Origin: Clostridia bacterium
Lineage (GTDB): Bacteria; Bacillota; Clostridia; Christensenellales; Borkfalkiaceae
NCBI GenBank assembly: GCA_017522945.1
Contig: JAFWXT010000069.1
Span: 34,712-98,711 of the forward strand
Length of the DNA stretch: 64,000 nucleotides
Direction of reading: 5' to 3'
In this document: in pieces, positions 17,109-27,400 of the stretch
How positions within the stretch are numbered: position 1 is the first letter of the stretch
How the letters are laid out: each line of letters opens with the position of its first letter
Program-made: the position numbers and the translations under genes
The notes under the pieces: generated by a model
Database searches by the model: none
The model's input: the letters and a program-made list of their open reading frames with translations, nothing else
What the model was told of the DNA's origin: nothing

Positions 17109-17753
17109 TTACATTAACTGTTTTAGTCTATCCTTTTGTGAAACGTCGCTTAAACGCGCTTCTTTTATGTCTTCCTTCTTTAAGTTAAAAGTTGCTATCT
17201 CCGTAAATTTCTTTAAGGTGAATAATATTTTATAATGCTTAACCCCCGCCGAAACCATTGCGGTAAGCGCACCGATACAGTCGTCAACGGTATTATAAAC
17301 AACTTCTTCCGCACGTTTTAAGTGTAAAGTTTTTTTCAAATAAACGTCAACCGTACCTAAAAAAGGTTCTTCAGGATAGGTTTGAGCCGTTTGTTTTAAA
17401 AATTCCTTGTTTTCGCTTGCTAATTTACTAACTGGTGAAAGAGTTATTGTAACAACAACCTTTTCAATATCTTTGCCTGCGTAAGTTTTGCCTTGTACCG
17501 TTACTTCTTTTCCTTTAACAACAATTTGTGGAATGCCAGGTTTTATAGGGTTGTTTCTTAAAGCAGAAGGAATAAGTGCAAACACCATTATTAAAAAAAC
17601 TCCGAATAATATGGCAAACATCATTTGATCTATTGCAACCATAAGTCCTATTACTAAGCCCATACATACCACAAGCATCATCGTTAACATAAAAAATTTA
17701 GTTCTTTGCGCTCTGTTATAAGCTATATTTGGGTAAAATTTCTTTTCTTGCAT
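17109..17753 (-). CDS. Hypothetical two-helix membrane protein
   Basis: The 214-residue protein was not recognised. It has two adjacent transmembrane segments at about residues 20-62 and then a soluble domain (about 75-214) with alternating beta-type sequence, lysine-rich. The N-terminus is cytosolic by charge. It is preceded by AGGAT and lies 27 bases downstream of the PH-like membrane protein gene on the same strand, so the pair is probably cotranscribed and may form a membrane complex. A degenerate bacterial PH-like domain is possible for the soluble part, but motif support is weak. Confidence 0.7.
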   Translation of the reverse strand: MQEKKFYPNIAYNRAQRTKFFMLTMMLVVCMGLVIGLMVAIDQMMFAILFGVFLIMVFALIPSALRNNPIKPGIPQIVVKGKEVTVQGKTYAGKDIEKVVVTITLSPVSKLASENKEFLKQTAQTYPEEPFLGTVDVYLKKTLHLKRAEEVVYNTVDDCIGALTAMVSAGVKHYKILFTLKKFTEIATFNLKKEDIKEARLSDVSQKDRLKQLM

Positions 17754-17780
17754 TTTAATATCCTCGTTCGCTAATTATTT

Positions 17781-18524
17781 TTAGTTGTTTTCCGTTTGAT
17801 TTTTATCGGCATCTTTCTCTGCGCTGTCGTTTAAAACCTTATCGGCAAATTCTTGTAATACTTGGTCGATTTGTTCGGTAAGATTTTTATCACCTTGTTC
17901 GTTTGGGTTAAAACCTTCTTGCTTTTCTGGTTGAGTTAAAGGCTGATTATCTTCTTCAACCTTAGTAGGCTCTTGTGGTTGAGCAAATACTGGACTATAT
18001 TCTTCTTCGCTATCGCCCGTTAAAAGCCTTTCTAAACGCTCGCCAAAAGAAGGTGATTCAAGCCCATCGAGCACAATTTTATCTTCGCCCACGGTTAGAT
18101 AAACGGTTGATTTTGCAACCTTCATTGCCGTTATTTGCTCAAAAAACACCGAATTTACACTAAGTGTTTTAGCCGAGTTGATTATACAAACGCGCCTGTT
18201 GGTCAAAAGATACCACTTACCTTCGTTTTTCGCCTTGTTTTGTAAAGTAAACACAAACCAAAAGATAAATGGCACTACGTGTAATACAGTTAAAGCAATC
18301 GCTAAAGGTAATAAAAAATTATTTACCGCCTTTTCTTTCATAACTTCACGCATAGGTATTAGCGCGCCTATAAAAAAGCAATCGCCCGTTAAACATATTA
18401 AGAAAAACAAATAGCAAATCGCCATAGGAATAAAAGCTAATTTGGAGTTTTTTCTTTCCGCTTTACATTCAACCTTTTCGTTTAAAAGTAAAATTTGGCT
18501 CACGTCTAATCTTCTAATTTCCAT
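17781..18524 (-). CDS. Membrane protein with bacterial PH-like domain and acidic tail
   Basis: The start is the ATG ending at 18524 with GAGGTG 7 bases upstream; a TTG five codons earlier falls inside that site. The 247-residue product has two transmembrane segments (about 33-50 and 75-97), then a bacterial PH-like domain recognisable from WYLLTNRRVCIIN and the following strands (FFEQITAMKVAKSTVYLTVG). A Glu/Gln/Asp-rich low-complexity tail of about 65 residues follows. Proteins of this layout are common in Bacillota but their role is not known. It probably forms an operon with the next membrane protein. Confidence 0.75.
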   Translation of the reverse strand: MEIRRLDVSQILLLNEKVECKAERKNSKLAFIPMAICYLFFLICLTGDCFFIGALIPMREVMKEKAVNNFLLPLAIALTVLHVVPFIFWFVFTLQNKAKNEGKWYLLTNRRVCIINSAKTLSVNSVFFEQITAMKVAKSTVYLTVGEDKIVLDGLESPSFGERLERLLTGDSEEEYSPVFAQPQEPTKVEEDNQPLTQPEKQEGFNPNEQGDKNLTEQIDQVLQEFADKVLNDSAEKDADKNQTENN

Positions 18525-18642
18525 AATAAAACACCTCAAAAAATTGTATTTTCGCTCCGTAAAACTTGGCTATGTTATAAACAACTGTTAATTTTAAGTT
18601 CGCCATAACAATACCTAAGCTTTAAGGCTTTTTCTTTCGCTT

Positions 18643-19335
18643 TTATGCGATTATATCCTTTATAACCTCGCCCGCTATCGTTAACCCAGCTATTGCTGGA
18701 ACGTAGGATATACTTGCGGGCGTTCTTTTACTTTCGCCGTTTTCTGCGCTTTTCACTACTGGGATTTCAAGCGAATAAACGCATTTAAGCGAAGTAATAT
18801 TTCTCTTTTTAAGTTCGTGGCGCATAACCTTTGCAAGAGGACAGTTGGTGGTTTTAAAAATATCCCCAACTAAAAACTGCGAGTTTAATTTATTCCCCGT
18901 TCCCATACAGCTTATAACCTTAACGTTTGCACTTTTTGCACATTCGATAAGTTTTATCTTTGAAGTTACCGTATCTATGCAATCAACCACGTAGTCGTAT
19001 GATGAAAAATCAAAATCTGTGGCAGTTTGCTCACTAAAAAAGCAATCTTTAGCAAAAACTTGTATGTTTGCATTTATATCGTTAATTCTTTGGGTTGCAA
19101 CTTCAACCTTTTTAATACCAATCGTCGAGCTTAAAGCGTATAACTGACGGTTGATATTATGCTCGCAAACAACGTCATTATCGCAAATTACAAGTTTGCC
19201 AACACCCGCGCGGGCAAGCGCTTCAACCGTATATGAACCAACTCCGCCAAGCCCAAAAACCGCCACCGTAGCGTTTTGTAACTTTTTACAGTTTTCTTCA
19301 CCTATAAGGCTTTTTTGTCTTGCTAAAATATCCAT
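18643..19335 (-). CDS. tcdA: tRNA threonylcarbamoyladenosine dehydratase
   Basis: The 230-residue protein belongs to the E1-like ThiF/HesA/MoeB fold in its short YgdL/TcdA form. The ATP-binding motif GLGGVGSYTVEALARAG is at residues 28-44, with an adenylation arginine in NINRQL and DCIDTVTSKIKLI later. The family cyclises t6A at position 37 of ANN-decoding tRNAs to ct6A. Its start overlaps the recF stop by one base (TAATG), so the two genes are translationally coupled. The last residues lack the cysteine-rich extension of larger E1-like proteins. Confidence 0.88.
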   Translation of the reverse strand: MDILARQKSLIGEENCKKLQNATVAVFGLGGVGSYTVEALARAGVGKLVICDNDVVCEHNINRQLYALSSTIGIKKVEVATQRINDINANIQVFAKDCFFSEQTATDFDFSSYDYVVDCIDTVTSKIKLIECAKSANVKVISCMGTGNKLNSQFLVGDIFKTTNCPLAKVMRHELKKRNITSLKCVYSLEIPVVKSAENGESKRTPASISYVPAIAGLTIAGEVIKDIIA

Positions 19336-20426
19336 TATTCGCCCCTCACTATTGTGCCGTTATCAATATGAAAACGTGAAGCGTTTTCGCAAGGTAAAAC
19401 ATCGGCGTCGGTACACGTTATTATAGTTTGAACGCCTTGCAACATAGAAAGTAAGTTGCTTCTACGCAAACCGTCAAGCTCACTCATAGCATCATCTAAA
19501 ATAAATACCGGATATTCGCCAAAGTGCATGTTAAAAATTTCAAGTTCGCCTATTTTTAAAGAGAGAGCCGCCGTTCTTTGTTGCCCTTGCGAGCCGTAAA
19601 TACGCGCGTCGGTTTTGTTAATTTTAATTTTAATATCGTCGCGGTGAGGACCAACCGAAGTATATCCAAGCTCTATATCCTTTTCCATTCTTTCAAATAA
19701 GCTTTGCTTTAAACTTTGTTTTATCTCGCTTTCATCACCCAAAAACTTATAATCGTAAGAAATTTCAAGGTCTTCAGCACCATTTGTGATTATAGAATGT
19801 GCTTTTTTACAAAGTGGTTTTAACTTATCGATAAAATCATTGCGCGCACTAATAATGGTAATCGCGATTTGAGCGAGTTGTTCGTCCCAAACCGGCAAAG
19901 TTTCAAATATTAAGTCTCTATCGGGATCTTTTAAAAGATTATTTCTTTGAGTTAGTATTTTTTTATAGGTTTGCAATGCGTAAAAATATTTACGATTCAT
20001 TTGCGAAAGAGCAATATCTAAAAATCTGCGCCTATCTTCGGGGCTTTCTTGAACGAGCTTTAATTGCTTAGGGTCAAACATTACGGCGTTGATATTACCT
20101 ATAAGCTCGCCTGTTTTTTGTACCGGCATACCGTTGACCGTAATTTTTTTACCCGATTGTAAAAATTCGATAGAGGTAGAAAGGTTGCCCATAATCTTAC
20201 TTTGCGCCGTAGCGGTTATTACCGCGCTTTGAGCATTGTGGTTAATAACCTGCTTTTCACGAGTAACGCGTGGAGAATATCCTGTGCACAAATAAAATAT
20301 TGCTTCGGCAACGTTTGTTTTTCCTTGTGCATTTGCACCGTAAACTATATTTATACCGGGCGAAAAGTCAAAATTTTCAACCAAATAATTGCGGTAATTT
20401 TGTAAAGTAAGTTTAGATATATACAT
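19335..20426 (-). CDS. recF: DNA replication and repair protein RecF
   Basis: The start is the ATG ending at 20426 (a TTG just before it is not needed), giving 363 residues. The N-terminus ISKLTLQNYRNY and Walker A GANAQGKTN mark an SMC-like ATPase; a signature region YGSQGQQRTAALSLKIGELE and Walker B VFILDDAMSELD follow near the C-terminus. RecF loads RecA at single-stranded gaps. Here recF is divergent from dnaA, not downstream of dnaN as in most Bacillota, and is followed by tcdA. A possible minus-strand promoter sits 57 bases upstream. Confidence 0.95.
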   Translation of the reverse strand: MYISKLTLQNYRNYLVENFDFSPGINIVYGANAQGKTNVAEAIFYLCTGYSPRVTREKQVINHNAQSAVITATAQSKIMGNLSTSIEFLQSGKKITVNGMPVQKTGELIGNINAVMFDPKQLKLVQESPEDRRRFLDIALSQMNRKYFYALQTYKKILTQRNNLLKDPDRDLIFETLPVWDEQLAQIAITIISARNDFIDKLKPLCKKAHSIITNGAEDLEISYDYKFLGDESEIKQSLKQSLFERMEKDIELGYTSVGPHRDDIKIKINKTDARIYGSQGQQRTAALSLKIGELEIFNMHFGEYPVFILDDAMSELDGLRRSNLLSMLQGVQTIITCTDADVLPCENASRFHIDNGTIVRGE

Positions 20427-20482
20427 CAATCACACCTAAAAATTGATTTTGCGTTCATCACTTGTAATAGTTGAACTGTTGA

Positions 20483-20511
20483 TTTATAACGCTAACCTTG
20501 TATTCGTTAAA
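20483..20511 (-). promoter_or_regulatory. Candidate recF promoter
   Basis: On the minus strand: TTTAAC (20506-20511), 17-base spacer, TATAAA (20483-20488). The start would be near 20476, 50 bases before the recF ATG. Confidence 0.5.
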
Positions 20512-20601
20512 CGCCGTGATTAAAAAACAAGGATTAGCGATAGTAAAAGTAAGCACAAAAATCAATAAAGTAAAAAATTAAAAAAGATTGTCATAATCTT
20601 C

Positions 20602-20630
20602 TTGCTTTTTGCAGAAAAATTTTATATAAT
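20602..20630 (+). promoter_or_regulatory. Upstream dnaA-region promoter P1
   Basis: TTGCTT (20602-20607), 17-base spacer, TATAAT (20625-20630). The start would be near 20637. It is followed within 15 bases by a terminator-like hairpin. Confidence 0.55.
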
Positions 20631-20649
20631 AGAAAAAAAGCACTTAAAT

Positions 20650-20678
20650 CGCCCTGCTATCTTGTAGGGGGGCGTTTT
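20650..20678 (+). terminator. Terminator-like hairpin between P1 and dnaA
   Basis: CGCCCTGCTA (20650-20659) pairs with TAGGGGGGCG (20665-20674) apart from one mismatch, followed by TTTTATTT. It would stop transcripts from P1 after about 40-45 bases, either as an attenuator for dnaA or as the end of a very short RNA. Confidence 0.5.
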
Positions 20679-20695
20679 ATTTACCCCTTAAAAAT

Positions 20696-20704
20696 TGTGG
20701 ATAA
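20696..20704 (-). promoter_or_regulatory. DnaA box
   Basis: TGTGGATAA on the plus strand, which is the exact consensus TTATCCACA on the minus strand. It lies 140 bases upstream of dnaA and just upstream of its proximal promoter, fitting autoregulation of dnaA and origin recognition. Confidence 0.7.
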
Positions 20705-20748
20705 CTTTTCTAACAGGGTAAAATTATTAACTAGTAGATTATACTACA

Positions 20749-20777
20749 TTTACAGTTTATATTTTATATTATATAAT
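20749..20777 (+). promoter_or_regulatory. Proximal dnaA promoter P2
   Basis: TTTACA (20749-20754), 17-base spacer, TATAAT (20772-20777); the start would be near 20784, about 53 bases before dnaA. The same hexamers and spacing occur in the pyrH promoter. Confidence 0.7.
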
Positions 20778-20836
20778 TTTAAAGCAAATAAGTCAATCTT
20801 TAAATTGGGTTTTTTGCGTTTGCAAAGGAGTAAAGA

Positions 20837-22177
20837 ATGGAAAATTATCAATTATTGTGGAATAACGCTCTTGAAGTATTGCGTACAACCACCAGCTCAA
20901 TCGCTTATACCACCTATATATTAAAAATCACACCAGTTGATTTAGAAGGAAGAAAGTTAGTTTTAAACGTACCATCCGAACTTTTTGCAAAGGAAATTTC
21001 TACAAGATTACTCGACAAAATTTTGCAAGCGCTTAAAACTGCTGAAACAGGTGTAACTTCAGTTAAAATTACCGTTGGTAATTCTACCGTTGATTATTTG
21101 CATAAAGATGACGAAAACGAGCCTTTACTTGAAAGCTCGATGGAAATCAACCCTAAATACACCTTTGATTCTTTTGTAGTTGGCTCTTCTAATAAGTTTT
21201 TATACTCGGCGGCAAAGGCTGTAGCCGAAGACCCGGGCAACAACTACAACCCACTTTTCATTTACGGTGGAACGGGGCTTGGTAAAACTCACATTATGCA
21301 CGCTATTGCAAACCACGTAAAGAGCATAAACAAAACCGCAAACGTTTTATACGCTACCTGCGAAAAATTTACAAACGACCTTATAACTATAATCCGCCAA
21401 GGTAAGGGCTCGGCTTCAGGCACTCAAGAATTCCGCAATAGATACAGAAACGTTGACGTTTTAATTATCGATGACGTTCAGTTTTTAGCAAACAAGGAAG
21501 CAACTCAAGAAGAATTTTTCCACACCTTTAACGAGCTTTACGGTCAAGATAAACAAATTATTTTATCGGCAGACTGTCACCCACGCGAAATCGCTACCCT
21601 TTCAGAAAGATTAAAAACACGCTTTGAAGGCGGTTTAATGGCTCAAGTTGTTTCGCCTGATATTGAAACTAAAATTGCTATTGTTCAACGCAAAGCCGAA
21701 GAACGTAAATACATAATCAGCACCGAAGTTGCAACCTATCTTGCTGAAAACGGCTCAAACGATATCCGTTCGCTCGAGGGTTTACTTAACAAAGTAATTT
21801 TTGCTTCGCTACTTCACGAAGCACCTATCACTATTGGTCTTGCAATGGAAGCTATTAAACAATCGGTTTCTAACGAAAACAAAGAAGTTATGACTACTAC
21901 GAATATTATAAACACCGTTTGTTCATTCTATAACGTATCTAAAAACGACCTACTCGGCAAGAAAAAGAATAAAGAACTTGTTGAACCACGCCAAATTTGT
22001 ACTTATCTTATAACTGAACTTATGTCTATTCCGCTAGTTACGATAGGTCAAGCAATGGGTGGCAGAGATCACACTACGGTAATTCACGCTCGCAATAAAA
22101 TTACCGAGCTTATAAAAACTAATCCAAGAATAGCAACCGAAGTAAACGATTTGAAAAATTTAATTTTGAAAAAATAA
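20837..22177 (+). CDS. dnaA: Chromosomal replication initiator DnaA
   Basis: The 446-residue protein has all four DnaA domains: an N-terminal helical domain (1-80), a short linker, the AAA+ core starting FVVGSSNKFLYSAAKAV with Walker A GGTGLGKTH and Walker B LIIDDVQF, and the C-terminal DNA-binding domain with GGRDHTTVIHA. The start ATG has AAAGGAG. It binds DnaA boxes, opens the origin and regulates its own transcription. It is followed by mnmG, not dnaN; dnaN lies about 42 kb away on the other strand, which is unusual. Confidence 0.98.
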   Translation: MENYQLLWNNALEVLRTTTSSIAYTTYILKITPVDLEGRKLVLNVPSELFAKEISTRLLDKILQALKTAETGVTSVKITVGNSTVDYLHKDDENEPLLESSMEINPKYTFDSFVVGSSNKFLYSAAKAVAEDPGNNYNPLFIYGGTGLGKTHIMHAIANHVKSINKTANVLYATCEKFTNDLITIIRQGKGSASGTQEFRNRYRNVDVLIIDDVQFLANKEATQEEFFHTFNELYGQDKQIILSADCHPREIATLSERLKTRFEGGLMAQVVSPDIETKIAIVQRKAEERKYIISTEVATYLAENGSNDIRSLEGLLNKVIFASLLHEAPITIGLAMEAIKQSVSNENKEVMTTTNIINTVCSFYNVSKNDLLGKKKNKELVEPRQICTYLITELMSIPLVTIGQAMGGRDHTTVIHARNKITELIKTNPRIATEVNDLKNLILKK

Positions 22178-22282
22178 TTACTTGCTCACAAAAAAAAGTT
22201 GATATATCACAAACAATGGTTGATTGTAGACCTTTTTATGTGACAATGCTAAAATAATTAGCGCAAGGGGCGCAAATAATTT

Positions 22283-24142
22283 ATGACAACTACTTTTATT
22301 AAGGGCGAATACGACGCAGTCGTTGTAGGCGCAGGCCACGCGGGATGCGAAGCCGGTTTAGCGCTTGCTCGAATGGGCTTTAAAACCGCCCTTTTAACTT
22401 TAAATTTAGATAGTATTGCTTTTATGGCGTGCAATCCCTCAATCGGTGGCACGGCAAAGGGGCATTTGGTTCGCGAAATCGACGCGTTAGGCGGTGAAAT
22501 GGGTAAGGTGGCGGATAAAACCATGCTTCAAATTCGTATGCTTAACCGCGGTAAAGGGGCAGCCGTTCATTCGTTGCGCTCGCAAACGGATAAAAATTAC
22601 TATCACCGTGAAATGAAAAGGGTGCTTGAAAACACCGAAAACTTAAAAATTTTGCAATGCGAAGTAAGCGAGGTTTTAACCGAAAACAATCAAGTTATAG
22701 GTGTAAAAACAACTTACGAAAGTGTAATTCACGCCAAAAGTGTAATTCTATGTACAGGCGTTTATCTTAATAGCTTAGTACTTGCAGGCGAATGGGCGCA
22801 AAACGCAGGCCCTAACGGATTTGCACCTGCAAACGCTTTAACCAAAAACCTTATCGACCTTGGCTTTACTATTCGCCGATTTAAAACTGGCACACCTGCA
22901 AGAATTGACGGTAGAACAATAGACTATTCGCGCTGTGAAATTCAAGAAGGCGAACAAAACGTTTATCCCTTTTCATTTTTAACCGACCGCGTTCCAGAAA
23001 AGCAAGTTCCTTGCTATTTAACTTATACAAACACTAAAACGCACGATATAATTCGCGCAAATATGCACCGTTCACCACTTTATAACGGTGTAATCGTGGG
23101 AACTGGCCCAAGATACTGCCCTTCAATCGAAACCAAGGTTGAACGTTTTGCCGACAAGGAACGCCATCAAATATTTTTAGAGCCCGAAGGTAGCGACACT
23201 AACGAAGTTTATGTACAAGGTATGTCCACCTCTTTACCGCAAGACGTGCAAGAACAAATGTACCACACTATTCCGGGGCTTGAAAACTGCGAGATAGTAC
23301 GCTATGCATACGCTATTGAATACGATTGCATTAACGGATTAGATCTTCTTCCAACATTAGAATATAAAAAAATAAGTGGGCTTTACTGTGCGGGTCAGCT
23401 TAACGGCACAAGCGGTTATGAAGAAGCCGGTGCACAAGGGCTTATAGCAGGTATTAACGCCGCTCTTAAAATGAGCGGAAAAGATCCACTAATTTTGCGT
23501 CGCGACCAAGCGTATATAGGCGTTTTAATTGACGATTTGGTTACAAAGGGAACGGACGAGCCTTATAGAATTATGACCTCACGCGCCGAACACCGCATCT
23601 TTTTACGACAAGATAACGCCGACTTTAGATTAACCGAAATAGGCAGAGAAGTTGGGCTTGTTGATGACAATAGATACCAAGTATTTACTTCTAAAAAACA
23701 AGAAAAACAAAAGCTTTTTGAAGAACTTACTATTTCACACCCGGCCAAAGAAGTTGCACAAATAGTTTTAGAGCACGGTGGAAATTATCCACAAAACGGT
23801 CTTTCTTATAAGGATTTAATAACAAGAAATATTCCTATTAGAACTATTCGCGAGCACTTTAACGCCTTTGAAGGAATAAGCGAAGATTTGCTTGATTGCG
23901 CCGAAACCGAAATTAGATATAGCGGTTATTTGGAAAAGGCTAATCGCGAAATAGAAAAAACTAAAAAGCTTGAAGAAAAACGCTTACCAAAAGATATCGA
24001 CTACTTTAAAATTGAAGGTTTACGCCTTGAAGCAAGGCAAAAACTACACGAAGTTCGTCCACTAAACCTTGGTCAAGCAGGCAGAATTTACGGTGTTAAC
24101 CCCGCCGACATAGCAGTTTTAATGGTGTATTTGAAAAAGTAA
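22283..24142 (+). CDS. mnmG: tRNA uridine-5-carboxymethylaminomethyl modification enzyme MnmG
   Basis: The 619-residue FAD protein has the dinucleotide-binding motif VVVGAGHAGCEAGLALARMG at residues 10-29 and the family signatures CNPSIGGTAKGHLVREIDALGG and GLYCAGQLNGTSGYEEAGAQG. The C-terminal helical domain (to residue 619) is the part that meets MnmE and tRNA. With MnmE it installs the cmnm5 modification at wobble U34. The length is normal. mnmE is not in the window. It is often near the origin in Bacteria, which fits its place after dnaA. A strong terminator follows. Confidence 0.97.
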   Translation: MTTTFIKGEYDAVVVGAGHAGCEAGLALARMGFKTALLTLNLDSIAFMACNPSIGGTAKGHLVREIDALGGEMGKVADKTMLQIRMLNRGKGAAVHSLRSQTDKNYYHREMKRVLENTENLKILQCEVSEVLTENNQVIGVKTTYESVIHAKSVILCTGVYLNSLVLAGEWAQNAGPNGFAPANALTKNLIDLGFTIRRFKTGTPARIDGRTIDYSRCEIQEGEQNVYPFSFLTDRVPEKQVPCYLTYTNTKTHDIIRANMHRSPLYNGVIVGTGPRYCPSIETKVERFADKERHQIFLEPEGSDTNEVYVQGMSTSLPQDVQEQMYHTIPGLENCEIVRYAYAIEYDCINGLDLLPTLEYKKISGLYCAGQLNGTSGYEEAGAQGLIAGINAALKMSGKDPLILRRDQAYIGVLIDDLVTKGTDEPYRIMTSRAEHRIFLRQDNADFRLTEIGREVGLVDDNRYQVFTSKKQEKQKLFEELTISHPAKEVAQIVLEHGGNYPQNGLSYKDLITRNIPIRTIREHFNAFEGISEDLLDCAETEIRYSGYLEKANREIEKTKKLEEKRLPKDIDYFKIEGLRLEARQKLHEVRPLNLGQAGRIYGVNPADIAVLMVYLKK

Positions 24143-24165
24143 TTAATTAAAAACTTATAAACAAT

Positions 24166-24200
24166 AAAAGCGTACGAGAAAAATTTTCGTACGCTTTTTT
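24166..24200 (+). terminator. Rho-independent terminator after mnmG
   Basis: AAAAGCGTACGA pairs with TCGTACGCTTTT (stem of 12), running into a T-run to 24201. Confidence 0.88.
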
Positions 24201-24287
24201 TATGCCCTAAAAATGCTATCAAAGCAAACAATTTTAATTTTTTTTAAATTTTTTTAAACAAACGTTCAAAAGTATGTCACTATCCTA

Positions 24288-24315
24288 TTGCTTTTTAAAA
24301 AATTTGCGGTATAAT
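24288..24315 (+). promoter_or_regulatory. Candidate rhs promoter
   Basis: TTGCTT (24288-24293), 16-base spacer, TATAAT (24310-24315). It leaves an untranslated leader of about 130 bases before the Rhs start. Apart from this promoter and the mnmG terminator, the 24143-24452 gap shows nothing further. Confidence 0.55.
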
Positions 24316-24452
24316 GGTTATGTAAAACGTGGCCGCGTGTTATAACCTTTTGCAAAGTTGTTATCCCTTCTTTGCTTAAGGTTTTTTTATACCTTTGCTT
24401 TGATAAAAGTAACTATAGGGATTAAAAAATATATATTAATGGAGAAAATTAT

Positions 24453-27400
24453 ATGATAAACAAATTTGAAGGTGGCTTATTACAAGAATGCCTTGCCATT
24501 ATCGACGGCGAAGTTAACTTTGGTGACGGTACTGACAGCGAAACTCTTTTACCAAGCCATTATTATGATAATAAAGAAAATTATATTACAAACACGTGTG
24601 GCGTGAAAAACCAACAACAAGTAAGTTTACAAACTGGCTTATTAAAGGTAACACACCACCTACACCAAGGCTCAGGCAGTAGATTGCCTTTTAGCCTATC
24701 ACTAAGTTACAACCCAGAATTTTGCACCCGTGATTACTTGTGGGATTACAAAAATATTATGCCCGCTAAGGGGTGGAAATTCAACTACCAACAAGCAATA
24801 CGTTTAAATGACGAATATGCTTACTATTACGATGGAGATTTTAACGTACACAAATTAACCAAACTTGGCAATAAGTATTACGAAAGTGGTAAAAAAACAG
24901 GTTTAATTTTAACCGTAATTCGTAGCGATAATGCTATAACAAGTTATCAACTAACCGACGGAAGCAACACAAAACTACACTTTAACGAACACGGCAACCT
25001 AAGCAGTATTACAAAAACAATATCAAACACTACTATTACTACAACTTTAGAATATAATAGTAACCACAAGCTAACCAAGGTAACCGACGGTTTAGGTAAA
25101 GAATATACTTTTACTTACACAACTACCGGTATTATCGTTAAAGACCAAGCGCAAGAAACTATTTGTTCGCTAAGTATAAGTAATAAATATTTACAGTCAA
25201 TTTCGGGGATTGATAACTCAAACCAATACACTTTAACTTATTTAAACGAGCGTATTGAAACTATTATCGACCAATTAAGGCAAGTTAAAAGCGCTATTTT
25301 ATACGATGATCTTTATAGAGTTAATAAAATTACTAATTATACTTTTACAGTAAACGATGATGATAGTATTGCTGAGCAAACGTTAAATATTGCACAGTTA
25401 AGCTATGGCAACAAAAAAACAATAATTACACAAAAACAAAGTGAAAGCGTAGATGAAGAAGGCACCTCTGCCTATTACTACTTTGCAGAAAACGGCGAAT
25501 TGATTTACGTTAGCGATAAGCAAGAAGACTCGCTTGAAAACGCTACTTTTGAAAACTCAAAAGCGTTTAAAGCAAGCGATGTTTATGCAGACTTAAAAGA
25601 AGAAAACGGCATTACTACAACACAAGAAGAATATGAAGTAATATCGTTAGATACAGGAGGAACTTCTCATTCTCAAGCGCTTGGCGAAAGCACACCACAA
25701 ACTTGGTATGAAACCGAAGACGTAAACTTTGATATTCAGTACACTGCTAGCGAAAACACAACAACACTTTCAAACGTTAAATTTACTCTTGCCGATTATA
25801 ACCAAACTATGCTTAGTAAGTTTAAAAACTCAACCGGTTTTAACCTTTGGTATAACGACGGTGAAAATTTAATTACTGGTTGTTCTAACCTTTTAATTAA
25901 AGTAACTGGCGCAACTGAGTTTACTGCACTAGACCAAATTAAGTATGCTACGCTCACTATACAAGATAATTTAAAAAACTTTTCGTATATTTCAAACGTT
26001 ACAAGTTCACGCCTAACCATAAGCGATTACTTGCACGTTACTATTGATGAAAATCAAGAAGATTATAGAGTTGCTAAAAGCGTATATAATACCGACCTTC
26101 AATTACTAAACGAAACCAACTATCAAGGTATTAAAAATACCTACACTTATGGCATTTATGGCGATTGCTTAAAAATAGAAACCAATAAAGAAGGAAGCAC
26201 CGACGTAAGCACTAAACTTATTAGCGAAATGGCTTATACCGATGGTAAAATGACTAGAGAAACAGGTTATTACAATCTAGAACGCCCAACAGTTAACTAC
26301 GAGTATGATAAATATGGTAATCTAACGAAAGTAACCGATGCTAAGGGGAATGCATATAATTATGCTTTTTTAACTGATGGTGAAACTTTAAATTCCGTTT
26401 TTGCAGGTGGGCTTTATAACGAGATGCTATACAATCAAGGGTGTATTCAAAATATTTATACGGCAGGACCAACGCAAGATTTATCACAAGAACGCTATAC
26501 TTTTAATTATAACGATAAAAGAGAGTTAGAAAGTGTTAGACCTAGTAATATACCCGCAGATAACACAACCTTGCTTAAAGTGCCAGCAATTTTTAAATCA
26601 CAACCAAAAATTGAGCCAAATAGTGTTATTACAGAAGATATAGACGAAATTTATGCTATAGAAAAACACTACGATAATTGTTCGCGTTTGAGAAAGATAA
26701 TTAAAGTATGTAAGAGTAACCATGATTACGACACCCCACTTATGTACTACTATTATTGGGATGATGGAGGTTTTGACAAAGGAATATTCAATAATCCAAA
26801 CATAACTGAAGAAAAAATAATCGATATTTTATTACTTAAAAATTGTACTGTTGATCCGCTAGATTCACGCATAACCGCAACAAAGAAAGCAAAATTGCGA
26901 GTTATAGTTGACAAAACTGACATTAATAATTATAATAGTTATGGTGCTCTTTATGTAAATGGTGAACTAAAAAAGATTATATATCCTGATTTAATTTTTG
27001 AATCATCTATTGAAGAGCGTGACTGTATTGGCAGACCAACTTCAACAAAGATTGCTCGCCTTGATGATGACCCCGTGTTAACAGTTACTAATAACGTAGA
27101 ATATAGTGATTATTTTAGCAATAAAATTAAAAGTGAAAGCGCTGTTATCTATGATACATACAATGAAAACACCACAACAACAGTTAACACTACTTACACC
27201 TACGATGGTATTAATAGAGCAACCGAAGTTACAGTTTCAAGTGGTGGAATTGATAGAAGAACTGAGTATTCGTTTGCACCTGCCAAAAAGTTAAACAAAC
27301 TTCCATCATTAGATGGACCGGTTAGTTTACAACCAGGTGGCACTACTTCAACAACTTCAGTCGTAGGCTCTACAAACCTTATTAGCCAAATTACCGAAAC

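Larger units (their letters stand above)
20427..20836. other. recF/dnaA intergenic region, candidate replication origin
   Basis: This is a 410-base gap between divergent recF and dnaA. It holds one perfect DnaA box (20696-20704), an AT-rich stretch suited to unwinding (about 20721-20785), two plus-strand promoters and one terminator-like hairpin. Genes to the left run mostly on the minus strand and those just right on the plus strand, as expected around an origin. Only one perfect box was seen, so origin function is tentative. Confidence 0.5.
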
